Positions 7,224 to 14,487 are shown, numbered from the stretch's first letter. The stretch: 16,162 nt of DNA from an uncultured Bacilli bacterium (GCA_947522695.1 CANNTX010000028.1:1-16162); one strand, 5' to 3'. Program-made: numbers and translations. Notes: generated by a model not told the origin, from the sequence alone.

Positions 7224-7661
7224 ATGGAAGGAATTATTAAAACTAGAAAAAGAAAATCAGAAGTAAAAGGAGTTATGTTAGAAATTATCGAAGAATATAT
7301 GATTGATTCAAATACGGGTAATGAGATAAATAATCATAAACTTGATATGGAAAATGATAAAAAATTAGTTGATGCATATAAAGAAGAAAAGGAATTATTA
7401 ACATCTAATGACATTAAAGAAATTAGAAATAAATATGGCATGTCTCAAAAAGAATATGCTTTTGCTCTAGGAATGGGAGAAATTTCAATTCATAGATTAG
7501 AAAAGACTTTTATTCAATCTGATGAAACTGATTCTTTAATGAGATTAAGTGTTGATCCATCTATTATGCTTAAATTACTTAAGATTAACAAATCTCGTTT
7601 TGAAGAGGATGTTTATAATAGATTAACAAATAAATGTGAGGAATTAGTTAGTGGTAAATAA
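7224..7661 (+). CDS. MqsA/YgiT-like XRE-family HTH transcriptional regulator, zinc site degenerate
   Basis: The 145-aa protein has a C-terminal Cro/XRE helix-turn-helix at about 63-94 (SQKEYAFALGMGEISIHRLEK), followed by IQSDETDSLMRL. This pattern, with the preceding linker LVDAYKEEKELLTSNDIKEIR, matches the DNA-binding half of MqsA/YgiT-type antitoxins. In those proteins a CxxCGE zinc knuckle comes first; here the matching stretch reads DSNTGNE, so the cysteines are missing. ATG 7224 is chosen because AAGGATAA lies at the right distance and the promoter covers the longer alternative. It forms an operon with dinD, 25 bases downstream. It probably represses its own promoter through the palindrome at 7164-7175. 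No classical MqsR-like toxin is adjacent. Regulator identity is good; an antitoxin role is inference. Confidence 0.7.
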   Translation: MEGIIKTRKRKSEVKGVMLEIIEEYMIDSNTGNEINNHKLDMENDKKLVDAYKEEKELLTSNDIKEIRNKYGMSQKEYAFALGMGEISIHRLEKTFIQSDETDSLMRLSVDPSIMLKLLKINKSRFEEDVYNRLTNKCEELVSGK

Positions 7662-7686
7662 TTATAGTTTAAATTAGGGAGGAACA

Positions 7687-8514
7687 ATGGATACACTAGA
7701 AAAATATAATGAAAAAAATTTTGAAGATATAAAACATATTGATGAATATGGTAATGAATATTGGTATGCACGTGAGTTACAAACAATGCTTGGCTATAAA
7801 GAATGGAGATTATTTTCAGCAGTAATTGAGAAAGCTCAGATTGCCTGCTCACAAAGTAATAACTTTATAAATTCCAATTTTGGAGTTTACCCCAAAATTG
7901 TAAAAACAGGGGTTTCTACTAAGAATATAATTGATTACAAGTTAAGTAGATATGCTTGTTATTTAATCGTACAAAATGCAAATCCAAAATTCGAAGCAGT
8001 AGCATTAGGTCAAACGTATTTTGCAATTCAAACAAGAAAACAAGAATTAACTGAAAAAGAATATTCTATGTTAACTGAAGATGAAAAAAGATTATATAGG
8101 CGAAAACAAACAAAAGATGGAAATAAAATACTTTATAAAATCGCAAGAGAAAAAGGTGTAAAAAAATTTGATAGATTTACAAATGCTGGTTATAAAGGAT
8201 TATATAATGGTGAAACTGCCGATAATATAGCAAAAAGAAAAGGATTAAGATATAGAGAAGATATACTTGATAATATGGGAAGCGCTGAGTTAGGTGCAAA
8301 TATTTTTAGAATAACGCAAACAGAAGCGCTACTTGAAAAACAAGAAGAGCCAAATGAACAAGTTGCTACAAATACTCATTATAAAGTTGGTAAAGCTGTA
8401 AGAGACACGATTAAAAGTCTTGGCGGTACAATGCCTGAAGATTTGCCAACCCCAAAAAGATCATTAAAAGAAATAGAAAAAGAAGAAATAAAAAAATTGA
8501 AAGAAAACAATTAA
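7687..8514 (+). CDS. dinD: DinD family DNA-damage-inducible protein
   Basis: The 275-aa product matches E. coli DinD in length and in conserved blocks along its whole length: YWYARELQTMLGY (25-37), LSRYACYLIVQNANP (86-100), GQTYFAIQTRKQEL (108-121), GSAELGANIFRITQTE (198-213), and near the end VGKAVRDTIKSLGG followed by TMPEDLPTP. The first 120 residues form a BRO-N-like domain. E. coli DinD is SOS-induced and inhibits RecA filament functions in vitro; the same role is likely but unproven here. A strong ribosome site, GGGAGGAA, precedes ATG 7687. The gene is second in the operon with the MqsA-like regulator, and the SOS-type polymerase cassette follows. An inverted repeat lies inside the coding region at 7875-7900. 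DinD is best known from proteobacteria and occurs patchily elsewhere, which fits horizontal transfer. Confidence 0.9.
   Translation: MDTLEKYNEKNFEDIKHIDEYGNEYWYARELQTMLGYKEWRLFSAVIEKAQIACSQSNNFINSNFGVYPKIVKTGVSTKNIIDYKLSRYACYLIVQNANPKFEAVALGQTYFAIQTRKQELTEKEYSMLTEDEKRLYRRKQTKDGNKILYKIAREKGVKKFDRFTNAGYKGLYNGETADNIAKRKGLRYREDILDNMGSAELGANIFRITQTEALLEKQEEPNEQVATNTHYKVGKAVRDTIKSLGGTMPEDLPTPKRSLKEIEKEEIKKLKENN
7875..7900 (+). repeat. Intragenic inverted repeat in dinD
   Basis: CAATTTTGG (7875-7883) and CCAAAATTG (7892-7900) are perfect nine-base arms around an eight-base loop. It is inside the coding region and has no following T-run, so it is not a terminator. It encodes the segment around SNFGVYPKIV and may be chance in AT-rich DNA. 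Confidence 0.5.
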
Positions 8515-8517
8515 TGT

Positions 8518-8545
8518 ACCATTTTGTCTAAGTGGACAAAATGGT
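8518..8545 (+). repeat. Perfect inverted repeat between dinD and the polymerase gene
   Basis: ACCATTTTGTC (8518-8528) and GACAAAATGGT (8535-8545) form an 11-pair hairpin with a six-base spacer, four bases after the dinD stop. No T-run follows on either strand, so it may be a transcript-stabilising or weak termination hairpin, a protein-binding site, or a solo end of a lost element (the left flank reads TGTACC). Confidence 0.75.
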
Positions 8546-8565
8546 TAATGTTAATAAAAATATTA

Positions 8566-8594
8566 TTGTTATATAAACAATTGTTTGATATAAT
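8566..8594 (+). promoter_or_regulatory. Promoter of the Y-family polymerase operon
   Basis: TTGTTA (8566-8571), a 17-base spacer and a perfect TATAAT (8589-8594) with a TGA extension are present. The predicted start is near 8601, only about nine bases before ATG 8610. The spacer holds a 12-base palindrome. Confidence 0.8.
8575..8586 (+). promoter_or_regulatory. Palindromic candidate operator AAACAATTGTTT (possible LexA-type box)
   Basis: A perfect palindrome lies between the -35 and -10 boxes, the classical repressor position. It reads AAAC-N4-GTTT, the same spacing as the Bacillus LexA consensus GAAC-N4-GTTC but with A/T outer bases. LexA control is inferred from position, shape and the downstream gene. 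Confidence 0.45.
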
Positions 8595-8609
8595 TTAATT
8601 GTGGTTGAT

Positions 8610-10109
8610 ATGAATAGATATTATATGTGTATTGATTTAAAAAGCTTTTATGCATCAGTTGAATGTGTTGAAAGACACTTAGATCCGTTAAACACTAATT
8701 TAGTTGTTGCAGATAAAAGTAGAACTGAAAAAACTGTATGTCTTGCTATAACTCCTAGTTTAAAACAGTATGGATTAGGAGGTAGAGCAAGATTATTTGA
8801 AGTTGTTCAAAAAGTTAAAGAAGTAAATAACCAAAGAAGAAGAGAAAATAATTATAGACAATTTAGAGGTAAATCTTATCTTGATAGTGAGCTTAAAAAG
8901 AATAAAACTTTAGAACTAGATTATTTAATAGCAATCCCACAAATGAAAAAATATATGATTTATAGTACTAAAATATATAATATTTATTTGAAATATTTAG
9001 CACCAGAAGATATATTTCCTTATTCAATAGATGAAGTATTTTGTGATATTACAAATTATTTAAAATTTTATAAAAAAACACCTGAGGAACTTGCAACAAC
9101 CATTATTAAAGATGTTTATAACGAAACAGGGATAACAGCAACAGCAGGAATAGGAACTAATATGTATTTAGCTAAAATTGCAATGGATATAGTCGCTAAA
9201 CATATGAAACCAAATGAAATAGGTGTTAGAATGGCTTCCTTAGATGAAATATCTTATCGAAAAATTTTGTGGGATCATAAACCATTAACTTCTTTTTGGC
9301 GAGTTGGAAAAGGTATTGCTAAAAAGTTAGAAGAAAATGGAATGTATACAATGGGCGATGTAGCATTAATGTCCATTAAAAATGAAAACTATTTATATAA
9401 TTTGTTTGGAGTTAACGCGGAATTATTAATAGACCATGCATGGGGTTACGAACCAACAACAATAGAGGATGTAAAAAAATATAAACCAGAAACAAGCAGC
9501 TTATCCTCTGGTCAAGTATTACATCGTCCCTATAATTATGATGAAACAAAGTTAATTGTTAGAGAAATGATTGATTCCCTAGCGCTAGATTTAACGGAAA
9601 AAGAACTAACAACAAAGCAAATAGTTTTAGATCTTACTTATGATGTTTCAAATTTAACTAATCCAGAAATAAGAAATAAATATAATGGTCCAATAACCAA
9701 AGATAGTTATGGAAGATATGTACCTAAAAATGGTCATGGAACAATTAATTTAGATTATTATACATTTTCAAGTAAGATATTATCTGAAAAGTGTATTCAG
9801 TTATATGATGAAATAGTTAATAAAAATCTATTAATAAGAAAAATAAATATTACAGTATGTAATTTAAAAGCAGAAAGTAAAACTAAAAATGATTTTGTTT
9901 TTGAACAATTAGATTTATTTAACACCATAGATAAAACATTAGAAAAAGAAGAGACTAAAAAACATCAAGAAGATGATAAAAAATTACAACATGCAATTAT
10001 TGATATAAAAAATAAATTTGGAAAGAACTCAATTTTAAAAGGAATGAATTTAGAAGAAGGATCAACTGCTATTGACCGAAATAGAGAAGTAGGAGGACAT
10101 AAAGGATAA
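8610..10109 (+). CDS. Y-family translesion DNA polymerase (UmuC/UvrX type)
   Basis: This is an error-prone polymerase for replicating past DNA damage. From ATG 8610 it has 499 residues. Catalytic motifs are Asp9 in CIDLKSFYASVE (with the FY steric-gate region at 13-14) and Asp141-Glu142 in YSIDEVF. TAGIGTNMYLAKIAMD marks the palm/fingers and helix-hairpin-helix follows near 225-260. A sliding-clamp motif, QLDLF, lies at 433-437. The C-terminal segment KFGKNSILKG...GGHKG is typical of Firmicutes UmuC-like proteins. The GTG at 8601 coincides with the predicted transcription start; ATG 8610 has the weak site GTGGT before it and fits the family N-terminus better. The YolD-like gene starts within the stop codon, as in the Bacillus uvrX/yqjW cassettes. 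Control is probably by DNA damage through the palindrome in the promoter. Confidence 0.9.
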   Translation: MNRYYMCIDLKSFYASVECVERHLDPLNTNLVVADKSRTEKTVCLAITPSLKQYGLGGRARLFEVVQKVKEVNNQRRRENNYRQFRGKSYLDSELKKNKTLELDYLIAIPQMKKYMIYSTKIYNIYLKYLAPEDIFPYSIDEVFCDITNYLKFYKKTPEELATTIIKDVYNETGITATAGIGTNMYLAKIAMDIVAKHMKPNEIGVRMASLDEISYRKILWDHKPLTSFWRVGKGIAKKLEENGMYTMGDVALMSIKNENYLYNLFGVNAELLIDHAWGYEPTTIEDVKKYKPETSSLSSGQVLHRPYNYDETKLIVREMIDSLALDLTEKELTTKQIVLDLTYDVSNLTNPEIRNKYNGPITKDSYGRYVPKNGHGTINLDYYTFSSKILSEKCIQLYDEIVNKNLLIRKINITVCNLKAESKTKNDFVFEQLDLFNTIDKTLEKEETKKHQEDDKKLQHAIIDIKNKFGKNSILKGMNLEEGSTAIDRNREVGGHKG

Positions 10110-10510
10110 TGAACAAATATGAAGATATTATTAATCTACCACATTATGAGCCTATTTATCATTCTAGAATGAGTATAGATAAGCGTGCTGGACAATTTGC
10201 TCCTTTTGCAGCCTTAACTGGCTATGATGAAGAAATAGAAGAAACAGCGAGATTAACAACAAGAAAATATATTTTAGATGAAGAAAGTGTTGATAAACTT
10301 AATGAGAATTTAAATATAATAAATGAAAATGTTAATAAACATTTGGAAATTAAGATCACTTATTTTATTGCCGATTTAAAAAAAGAAGGCGGAAAATATA
10401 TAAATAAAACTGGTAAAGTTAAATCATTAGATTTGGTTAATGGATATATTAAAATGATTGATAATGAAAAAATTTATTTAGATGATATAACTGAAATTGT
10501 AATTTTATAA
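10109..10510 (+). CDS. YolD-like family protein, polymerase partner
   Basis: The 133-aa protein has the YolD-like signature SRMSIDKRAGQFAPFAALTGYDE (residues about 19-41) followed by acidic and Lys-rich helices and a small beta-rich tail. YolD-like proteins occur next to UvrX/YqjW-type polymerases in Firmicutes and are thought to play the UmuD-like accessory part of a mutasome. The ATG overlaps the polymerase stop (TAATG), and the ribosome sites AGGAGG and AAAGGA lie in the end of the polymerase gene, so translation is coupled. Family membership is clear; the biochemical role is inferred from neighbourhood. Confidence 0.85.
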   Translation: MNKYEDIINLPHYEPIYHSRMSIDKRAGQFAPFAALTGYDEEIEETARLTTRKYILDEESVDKLNENLNIINENVNKHLEIKITYFIADLKKEGGKYINKTGKVKSLDLVNGYIKMIDNEKIYLDDITEIVIL

Positions 10511-10518
10511 TATTTAAA

Positions 10519-10532
10519 TGTTTGATATAATT
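10519..10532 (+). promoter_or_regulatory. Extended -10 promoter of the lipoprotein gene
   Basis: TATAAT at 10526-10531 has a TGA extension. No good -35 is visible. The whole 14-base block TGTTTGATATAATT is identical to that in the polymerase promoter (8582-8595). Confidence 0.6.
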
Positions 10533-10556
10533 ATTTTGAAATGGAGGCTAATGAGA

Positions 10557-10961
10557 ATGAAGAAAAAAATAATAATTACTATTATTGCATTAATTTTACT
10601 ATCTGGATGCTCAATCAAAGAAAAGGAAGAAAAGAAAAAAACATATGATATGTATGAAATCTATAAATTAAATGAAGAAACAACAATATATTCTACTTTT
10701 CCTAATCCAAAATTTATTAAAGAAAATGGTGATGAAATTAATTTAAAAGAAGAATTAAACAATGATTCAATTTCTATAGATGACATTATTTCTTTAATGG
10801 ATTTGTATACAACTGCTAACGATGGAGGATCTCAAATTTATAAATCAAAAAATCAAGATTTCTATCTAGTAAAATGTAATAGTTTGCCGGAAAATGGTGG
10901 AATAAAAGATATTATTATATCAAATAAAGTAGATGAAGGAATAACATATTGTACAAAATGA
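10557..10961 (+). CDS. Small lipoprotein of unknown function
   Basis: The 134-aa product begins MKKKIIITIIALILLSGC: basic head, hydrophobic core and lipobox LSGC with Cys18, so it should be lipidated and anchored outside the membrane. A Lys/Glu-rich linker (20-28) follows, then a domain with no motif I know. Two Cys residues near the end (CNSLPENGG and YCTK) could form a disulphide. ATG 10557 is preferred because GGAGG (10543-10547) lies nine bases before it; ATG 10551 is in frame but only three bases away. Several in-frame codons further upstream lack support. It has its own promoter-like block, matching that of the polymerase operon 47 bases after the YolD stop, so it could share induction. 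The role is unknown. Confidence 0.75.
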   Translation: MKKKIIITIIALILLSGCSIKEKEEKKKTYDMYEIYKLNEETTIYSTFPNPKFIKENGDEINLKEELNNDSISIDDIISLMDLYTTANDGGSQIYKSKNQDFYLVKCNSLPENGGIKDIIISNKVDEGITYCTK

Positions 10962-11038
10962 TTAGGAAAGTATTTTAAATGATATCTTTTAATTATGATT
11001 ATTAAATAATTTTTAGAAATGCTTAAGATTTATGCATA

Positions 11039-11067
11039 TTTACAAAATGCTGATTTTATGTTATAGT
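11039..11067 (+). promoter_or_regulatory. Promoter of the membrane-anchored repeat protein gene
   Basis: TTTACA (11039-11044), a 17-base spacer and TATAGT (11062-11067) preceded by TGT are present. The start should be near 11074, giving a leader of about 19 bases with the strong ribosome site AAGGGGGAA. Confidence 0.75.
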
Positions 11068-11092
11068 ACGTCTTAATCAAGGGGGAATTTAT

Positions 11093-11794
11093 ATGGGATA
11101 TTATAGTAATGATAGTTTTGAAAATGCTAAGCTAGTTGTTAGTGCTCTTACTATTGGAGGATTTTTATTATTTGGTGGAATTAAGGCATGTAGTAAATTG
11201 AATTCAAATAGAGATAATTTTGATACTGTAAAAGAATTTAATGCAGTTATTGATTATAATGGTGAGGGGACAATGATTGCTAAAGTTGATAACTATTCAG
11301 ATTATTCTGGTGAAGTTGTTGAATACTCAACAGCAGATGGTTTGCAAGTTTTAACTGGTGTACAAAATGTAGGACTTGTTAGAGCAACTGATTATGATAA
11401 TGTTTATGATTTAGCAGTTGAATTATCTGGTGGTGAAGTTTCAAGAGTAATAAGTTATGATAAATTACAAAATTTAAGTACTAGACTTGATGCAAATGGT
11501 TGGAATAAAACATATAGTTTAAATTATAATTTTAATTATTGTATTATTGAAAATGAAAATGGTGTATTTGTTAAGAAAGTAGTTTCATGGAAGGATTGGG
11601 ATGATGATGATAAAGTACAAGTAGAGTTTGAAGATGGAACTGTAATTTTAACAGATTTTACTAATCTTAAATTAGTTAATACTGAATATGCTGGAACAAA
11701 TTCTTTATATAACTATGCATTAGCACTTGCTGGTGATGAATCAAGATTATTTGGTGATGTTAAAAAAGAAGATGTAAAAGTAAAAATAAAATAG
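11093..11794 (+). CDS. Membrane-anchored protein with a duplicated domain, function unknown
   Basis: I do not recognise this 233-aa family. Residues about 12-31 form one hydrophobic helix with a glycine-rich end (GGFLLFGGI), followed by KACSKLNSNR, so the bulk is probably extracellular or membrane-tethered. Two segments look alike: about 61-115 and about 160-215. Each carries a VEY/VEF strand, an Asp-Gly turn, LTG/LTD, a short Leu/Val strand, then a Tyr/Asn-rich helix ending LAVELSGGE or YALALAGDE. This suggests a tandem repeat of a roughly 55-residue unit. The ATG is well supported by its ribosome site and promoter. It stands alone between the lipoprotein and rpsO. An envelope role is a guess from topology. 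Confidence 0.75.
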   Translation: MGYYSNDSFENAKLVVSALTIGGFLLFGGIKACSKLNSNRDNFDTVKEFNAVIDYNGEGTMIAKVDNYSDYSGEVVEYSTADGLQVLTGVQNVGLVRATDYDNVYDLAVELSGGEVSRVISYDKLQNLSTRLDANGWNKTYSLNYNFNYCIIENENGVFVKKVVSWKDWDDDDKVQVEFEDGTVILTDFTNLKLVNTEYAGTNSLYNYALALAGDESRLFGDVKKEDVKVKIK

Positions 11795-11820
11795 AAAGGT
11801 TATTTTAATTAAAATTTTAT

Positions 11821-11850
11821 TTGACTTTTCATTATAAAATATAGTATATT
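11821..11850 (+). promoter_or_regulatory. Promoter of rpsO
   Basis: TTGACT (11821-11826) and TATATT (11845-11850) are 18 bases apart. An overlapping TATTAT at 11847-11852 is also possible. The leader then runs about 90 bases to the ATG, long for a single small gene. Confidence 0.65.
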
Positions 11851-11856
11851 ATGACT

Positions 11857-11930
11857 AGTTGAAGTTTTAACGTGGTTTAGATTTTCCTTTCGGAATTTAG
11901 ACTAGGTTATAACCGATTAATGTTTAATAG
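11857..11930 (+). ncRNA. Candidate autoregulatory rpsO (S15) mRNA leader
   Basis: Several short helices can be drawn: GTTGA/TTAAC near 11859-11872, TTCC/GGAA around TTTC at about 11884-11895, and ATTAA/TTAAT just before the ribosome site. GGTTTA at 11874-11879 could pair with the TATAACC segment near 11908-11914. S15 represses its own mRNA through structured leaders in several bacteria, including Bacillaceae, with different architectures. The assignment rests on position, length and this structure, not on a recognised motif. Confidence 0.45.
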
Positions 11931-11948
11931 AAAGGATTGGATTTAATT

Positions 11949-12218
11949 ATGGCTGTAAGTAAAGAACAAATTGCATCTAGAGTTCAAGAATTTGCTAAAG
12001 ATGCTAAAAATACTGGAGATACTTCAGTACAAATTGCTATCTTAACAGATAAGATTAACAATTTAACAGAACATTTAAAAGATAATAAACATGATTATCA
12101 TTCAAAAAGAGGATTACACTTAATGATTGGTAAGAGAAGAAGTTTATTAGATTATTTAAAGAAAAATGATGTTGTTAAATATCGTGAAGTTATTAAAAAA
12201 TTAAATATTAGAAAATAA
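11949..12218 (+). CDS. rpsO: 30S ribosomal protein uS15
   Basis: The 89-residue protein (MAVSKEQI...KKLNIRK) has the exact family length. It carries the conserved S15 core with [31 protein letters not shown], which binds the central domain of 16S rRNA. The start is ATG 11949 with AAAGGATT at 11931-11938; a longer frame from TTG 11937 would add four alien residues. It is followed by a terminator and pnp, the usual rpsO-pnp order. Confidence 0.98.
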   Translation: MAVSKEQIASRVQEFAKDAKNTGDTSVQIAILTDKINNLTEHLKDNKHDYHSKRGLHLMIGKRRSLLDYLKKNDVVKYREVIKKLNIRK

Positions 12219-12245
12219 GGGCACTATATTTTTTAGTGTCTTTTT
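12219..12245 (+). terminator. Terminator/attenuator between rpsO and pnp
   Basis: GGCACTA (12220-12226) pairs with TAGTGTC (12234-12240) across a T-rich seven-base loop and is followed by five Ts. It probably gives partial readthrough, as no separate pnp promoter is obvious in the 30 bases beyond. Confidence 0.75.
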
Positions 12246-12270
12246 ATATTGAAAAAGAGAGAAGGATAAA

Positions 12271-14487
12271 ATGAAAAAAGAATTTGTTTATGATTTTTTA
12301 GGAAGAAAATTAGTTGTTGAAACTGGAGAACTTGCTAAACAAGCTGATGGTGCTGTACTAGTTAGATATGGAGATACAGTTGTGTTATCTGCTGCTGTTA
12401 TGAGTGATACAGTAGGAACTGGTGATTTTTTTCCTTTAACAGTTGTTTATAATGAAAAATTATATTCAGTTGGTAAAATACCAGGTGGGTTTATTAAAAG
12501 AGAAGGAAAACCTACTGATGCTGCAACCCTTGCTGCTCGTCAAATAGATAGACCAATTAGACCGATGTTTGATGAAAACTTTAGAAATGAAGTACAAATT
12601 ATTAATACAATATTATCAGTAGATCCAAACAACTCACCAGAAATGACTGCTTTATTTGGTTCAAGCTTAGCGCTTGGAATATCAAAAATCCCATTTGATG
12701 GACCAGTTGCAGGAGTAGTAGTTGGTAAAATTGGTAAAGAATTTATTATTAATCCAACAAGTGAACAAATAGATAAATGTGAACTTACTGTAACAGTTGC
12801 TGGAACTAAAAATGATATTTGTATGATTGAAGCAGGAGCACATGAAGCAAGTGAAGAAGATATGTTAGCTGCTTTAATGTTTGGACAAAAACATGTTAAA
12901 ATGTTATGTGAATTCCAAGAAAGTATAATTGAAGCTGTTGGACAAGAAAAAGTAACTGTTGAACTTGCTAAGATTGATGAAAAATTAGAAAAAGAAGTTA
13001 AAGAATATGCTGAAGATAAAATGCTTGAAGCAGTTCAAATTAAAGATAAACTTGCAAGTTATGCTAAAATAGATGAAGTTAAAGAAGAAACTATTAATTA
13101 TTTCTTAGAAAAATATCCTGATGTTGAAACAATAGAAAAAGATGTTACTAAGATTGTTAATAATATTGAAGGAGAAGTTGTTAGAGATTTAATTACAAAT
13201 AAACATGTAAGACCTGATGGAAGAGCATTAGATGAAATTAGACCACTTTCTGCATACATTGATTTACTTCCTAGAACTCATGGATCAGCCGTATTTACAA
13301 GAGGACAAACTCAGGCTTTAGCAACAACAACACTTGGAGCTATAGGAGAACATCAAATTTTAGATGGTTTAGGACTTGAAGATACTAAGAGATTTATGCT
13401 TCATTATAATTTCCCTAACTTTAGTGTAGGTGAAACAGGTAGATATGGTGCTCCAGGAAGAAGAGAAATTGGTCATGGTGCATTAGGAGAAAGAGCTTTA
13501 TTACAAGTTATTCCATCTGAAGAAGAATTCCCTTATACGATAAGAGTTGTTTCCGAAATATTAGAAAGTAATGGATCATCTTCACAAGCAAGTATTTGTG
13601 CAGGATGCTTATCACTTATGGCAGCCGGAGTTCCAATTAAAGCACCAGTTGCTGGAATTGCAATGGGACTTATTACTAAAGGTAAAAAATATACTATTTT
13701 AACTGATATTCAAGGACTTGAAGATCATATGGGAGATATGGACTTTAAAGTTGCAGGTACTAGAAAAGGTATTACCGCATTACAAATGGATATCAAAATT
13801 AAAGGTGTTACAAAAGCAATTTTAAAAGAAGCATTAGAACAAGCAAGAAAAGCTAGAATGCAAATTCTTGATTTAATGGAAAGCGTTATAGCTGAACCAA
13901 GAAAAGAATTATCACCATATGCTCCTAAGATTAAGATGATGAATATTGATCCAGAAAAGATTAAAGATGTCATTGGTAGAGGTGGAGAAATGATCACTAA
14001 GATTATTTTAGAATGTTCTCCAGAAGGTGTTAAGACTGTTTCTGATAAAGATGCTGTTAAAATTGATATTGAAGATGACGGAAGAGTTATTGTTTATCAT
14101 ACTAATCAAGAAGTTATTGATAGAACTATGGAAAGAATTGAACAAATCGTTAGAGAAGTTGAAGATGGTAAAATTTATAATGGTAAAGTTACTAAGGTTG
14201 AAGATTTCGGATGTTTTGTTGAATTATGGCCTGGTTGTGAAGGTTTAGTACATGTTTCTCAATTAGATAAAGAAAGAGTTAATAAGCCTAGTGATATTGT
14301 TAAAGTTGGAGATGAAATTGTTGTTAAATCTTTAGGATATGATAATCGTGGAAGACTTAACTTATCAAGAAAAGAAGCTTTATTTGGTAGCGATAAAAAG
14401 AAATCTACTAAAGAAGAAGTTAAAGAAAATAAAGAAGAAAAAACTGAAAAGAAACCAAGAAAAGGTTTATTTAGAAAAGGTGAGTAA
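12271..14487 (+). CDS. pnp: Polyribonucleotide nucleotidyltransferase (PNPase)
   Basis: PNPase degrades RNA 3' to 5' with phosphate. At 738 residues it has all family parts: RNase PH domain 1 (about 1-215, with [10 protein letters not shown] at 72-81), the helical linker, RNase PH domain 2 (about 310-545), a KH domain with GRGG at 569-572, and an S1 domain at about 634-702. Catalytic Asp485 and Asp491 in [13 protein letters not shown] correspond to E. coli 486 and 492, and [10 protein letters not shown] forms the phosphate site. The last 35 residues are Lys/Glu-rich. ATG 12271 follows AGAAGGATA. Expression is probably by readthrough from rpsO. In E. coli PNPase represses its own leader; no such element is evident here. 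Confidence 0.98.
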   Translation: MKKEFVYDFLGRKLVVETGELAKQADGAVLVRYGDTVVLSAAVMSDTVGTGDFFPLTVVYNEKLYSVGKIPGGFIKREGKPTDAATLAARQIDRPIRPMFDENFRNEVQIINTILSVDPNNSPEMTALFGSSLALGISKIPFDGPVAGVVVGKIGKEFIINPTSEQIDKCELTVTVAGTKNDICMIEAGAHEASEEDMLAALMFGQKHVKMLCEFQESIIEAVGQEKVTVELAKIDEKLEKEVKEYAEDKMLEAVQIKDKLASYAKIDEVKEETINYFLEKYPDVETIEKDVTKIVNNIEGEVVRDLITNKHVRPDGRALDEIRPLSAYIDLLPRTHGSAVFTRGQTQALATTTLGAIGEHQILDGLGLEDTKRFMLHYNFPNFSVGETGRYGAPGRREIGHGALGERALLQVIPSEEEFPYTIRVVSEILESNGSSSQASICAGCLSLMAAGVPIKAPVAGIAMGLITKGKKYTILTDIQGLEDHMGDMDFKVAGTRKGITALQMDIKIKGVTKAILKEALEQARKARMQILDLMESVIAEPRKELSPYAPKIKMMNIDPEKIKDVIGRGGEMITKIILECSPEGVKTVSDKDAVKIDIEDDGRVIVYHTNQEVIDRTMERIEQIVREVEDGKIYNGKVTKVEDFGCFVELWPGCEGLVHVSQLDKERVNKPSDIVKVGDEIVVKSLGYDNRGRLNLSRKEALFGSDKKKSTKEEVKENKEEKTEKKPRKGLFRKGE

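Noticed and set aside
10962..11030. Terminator after the lipoprotein gene
   Set aside because: Only a short A/T-only hairpin (AATTAT/ATAATT) can be drawn, too weak to call.
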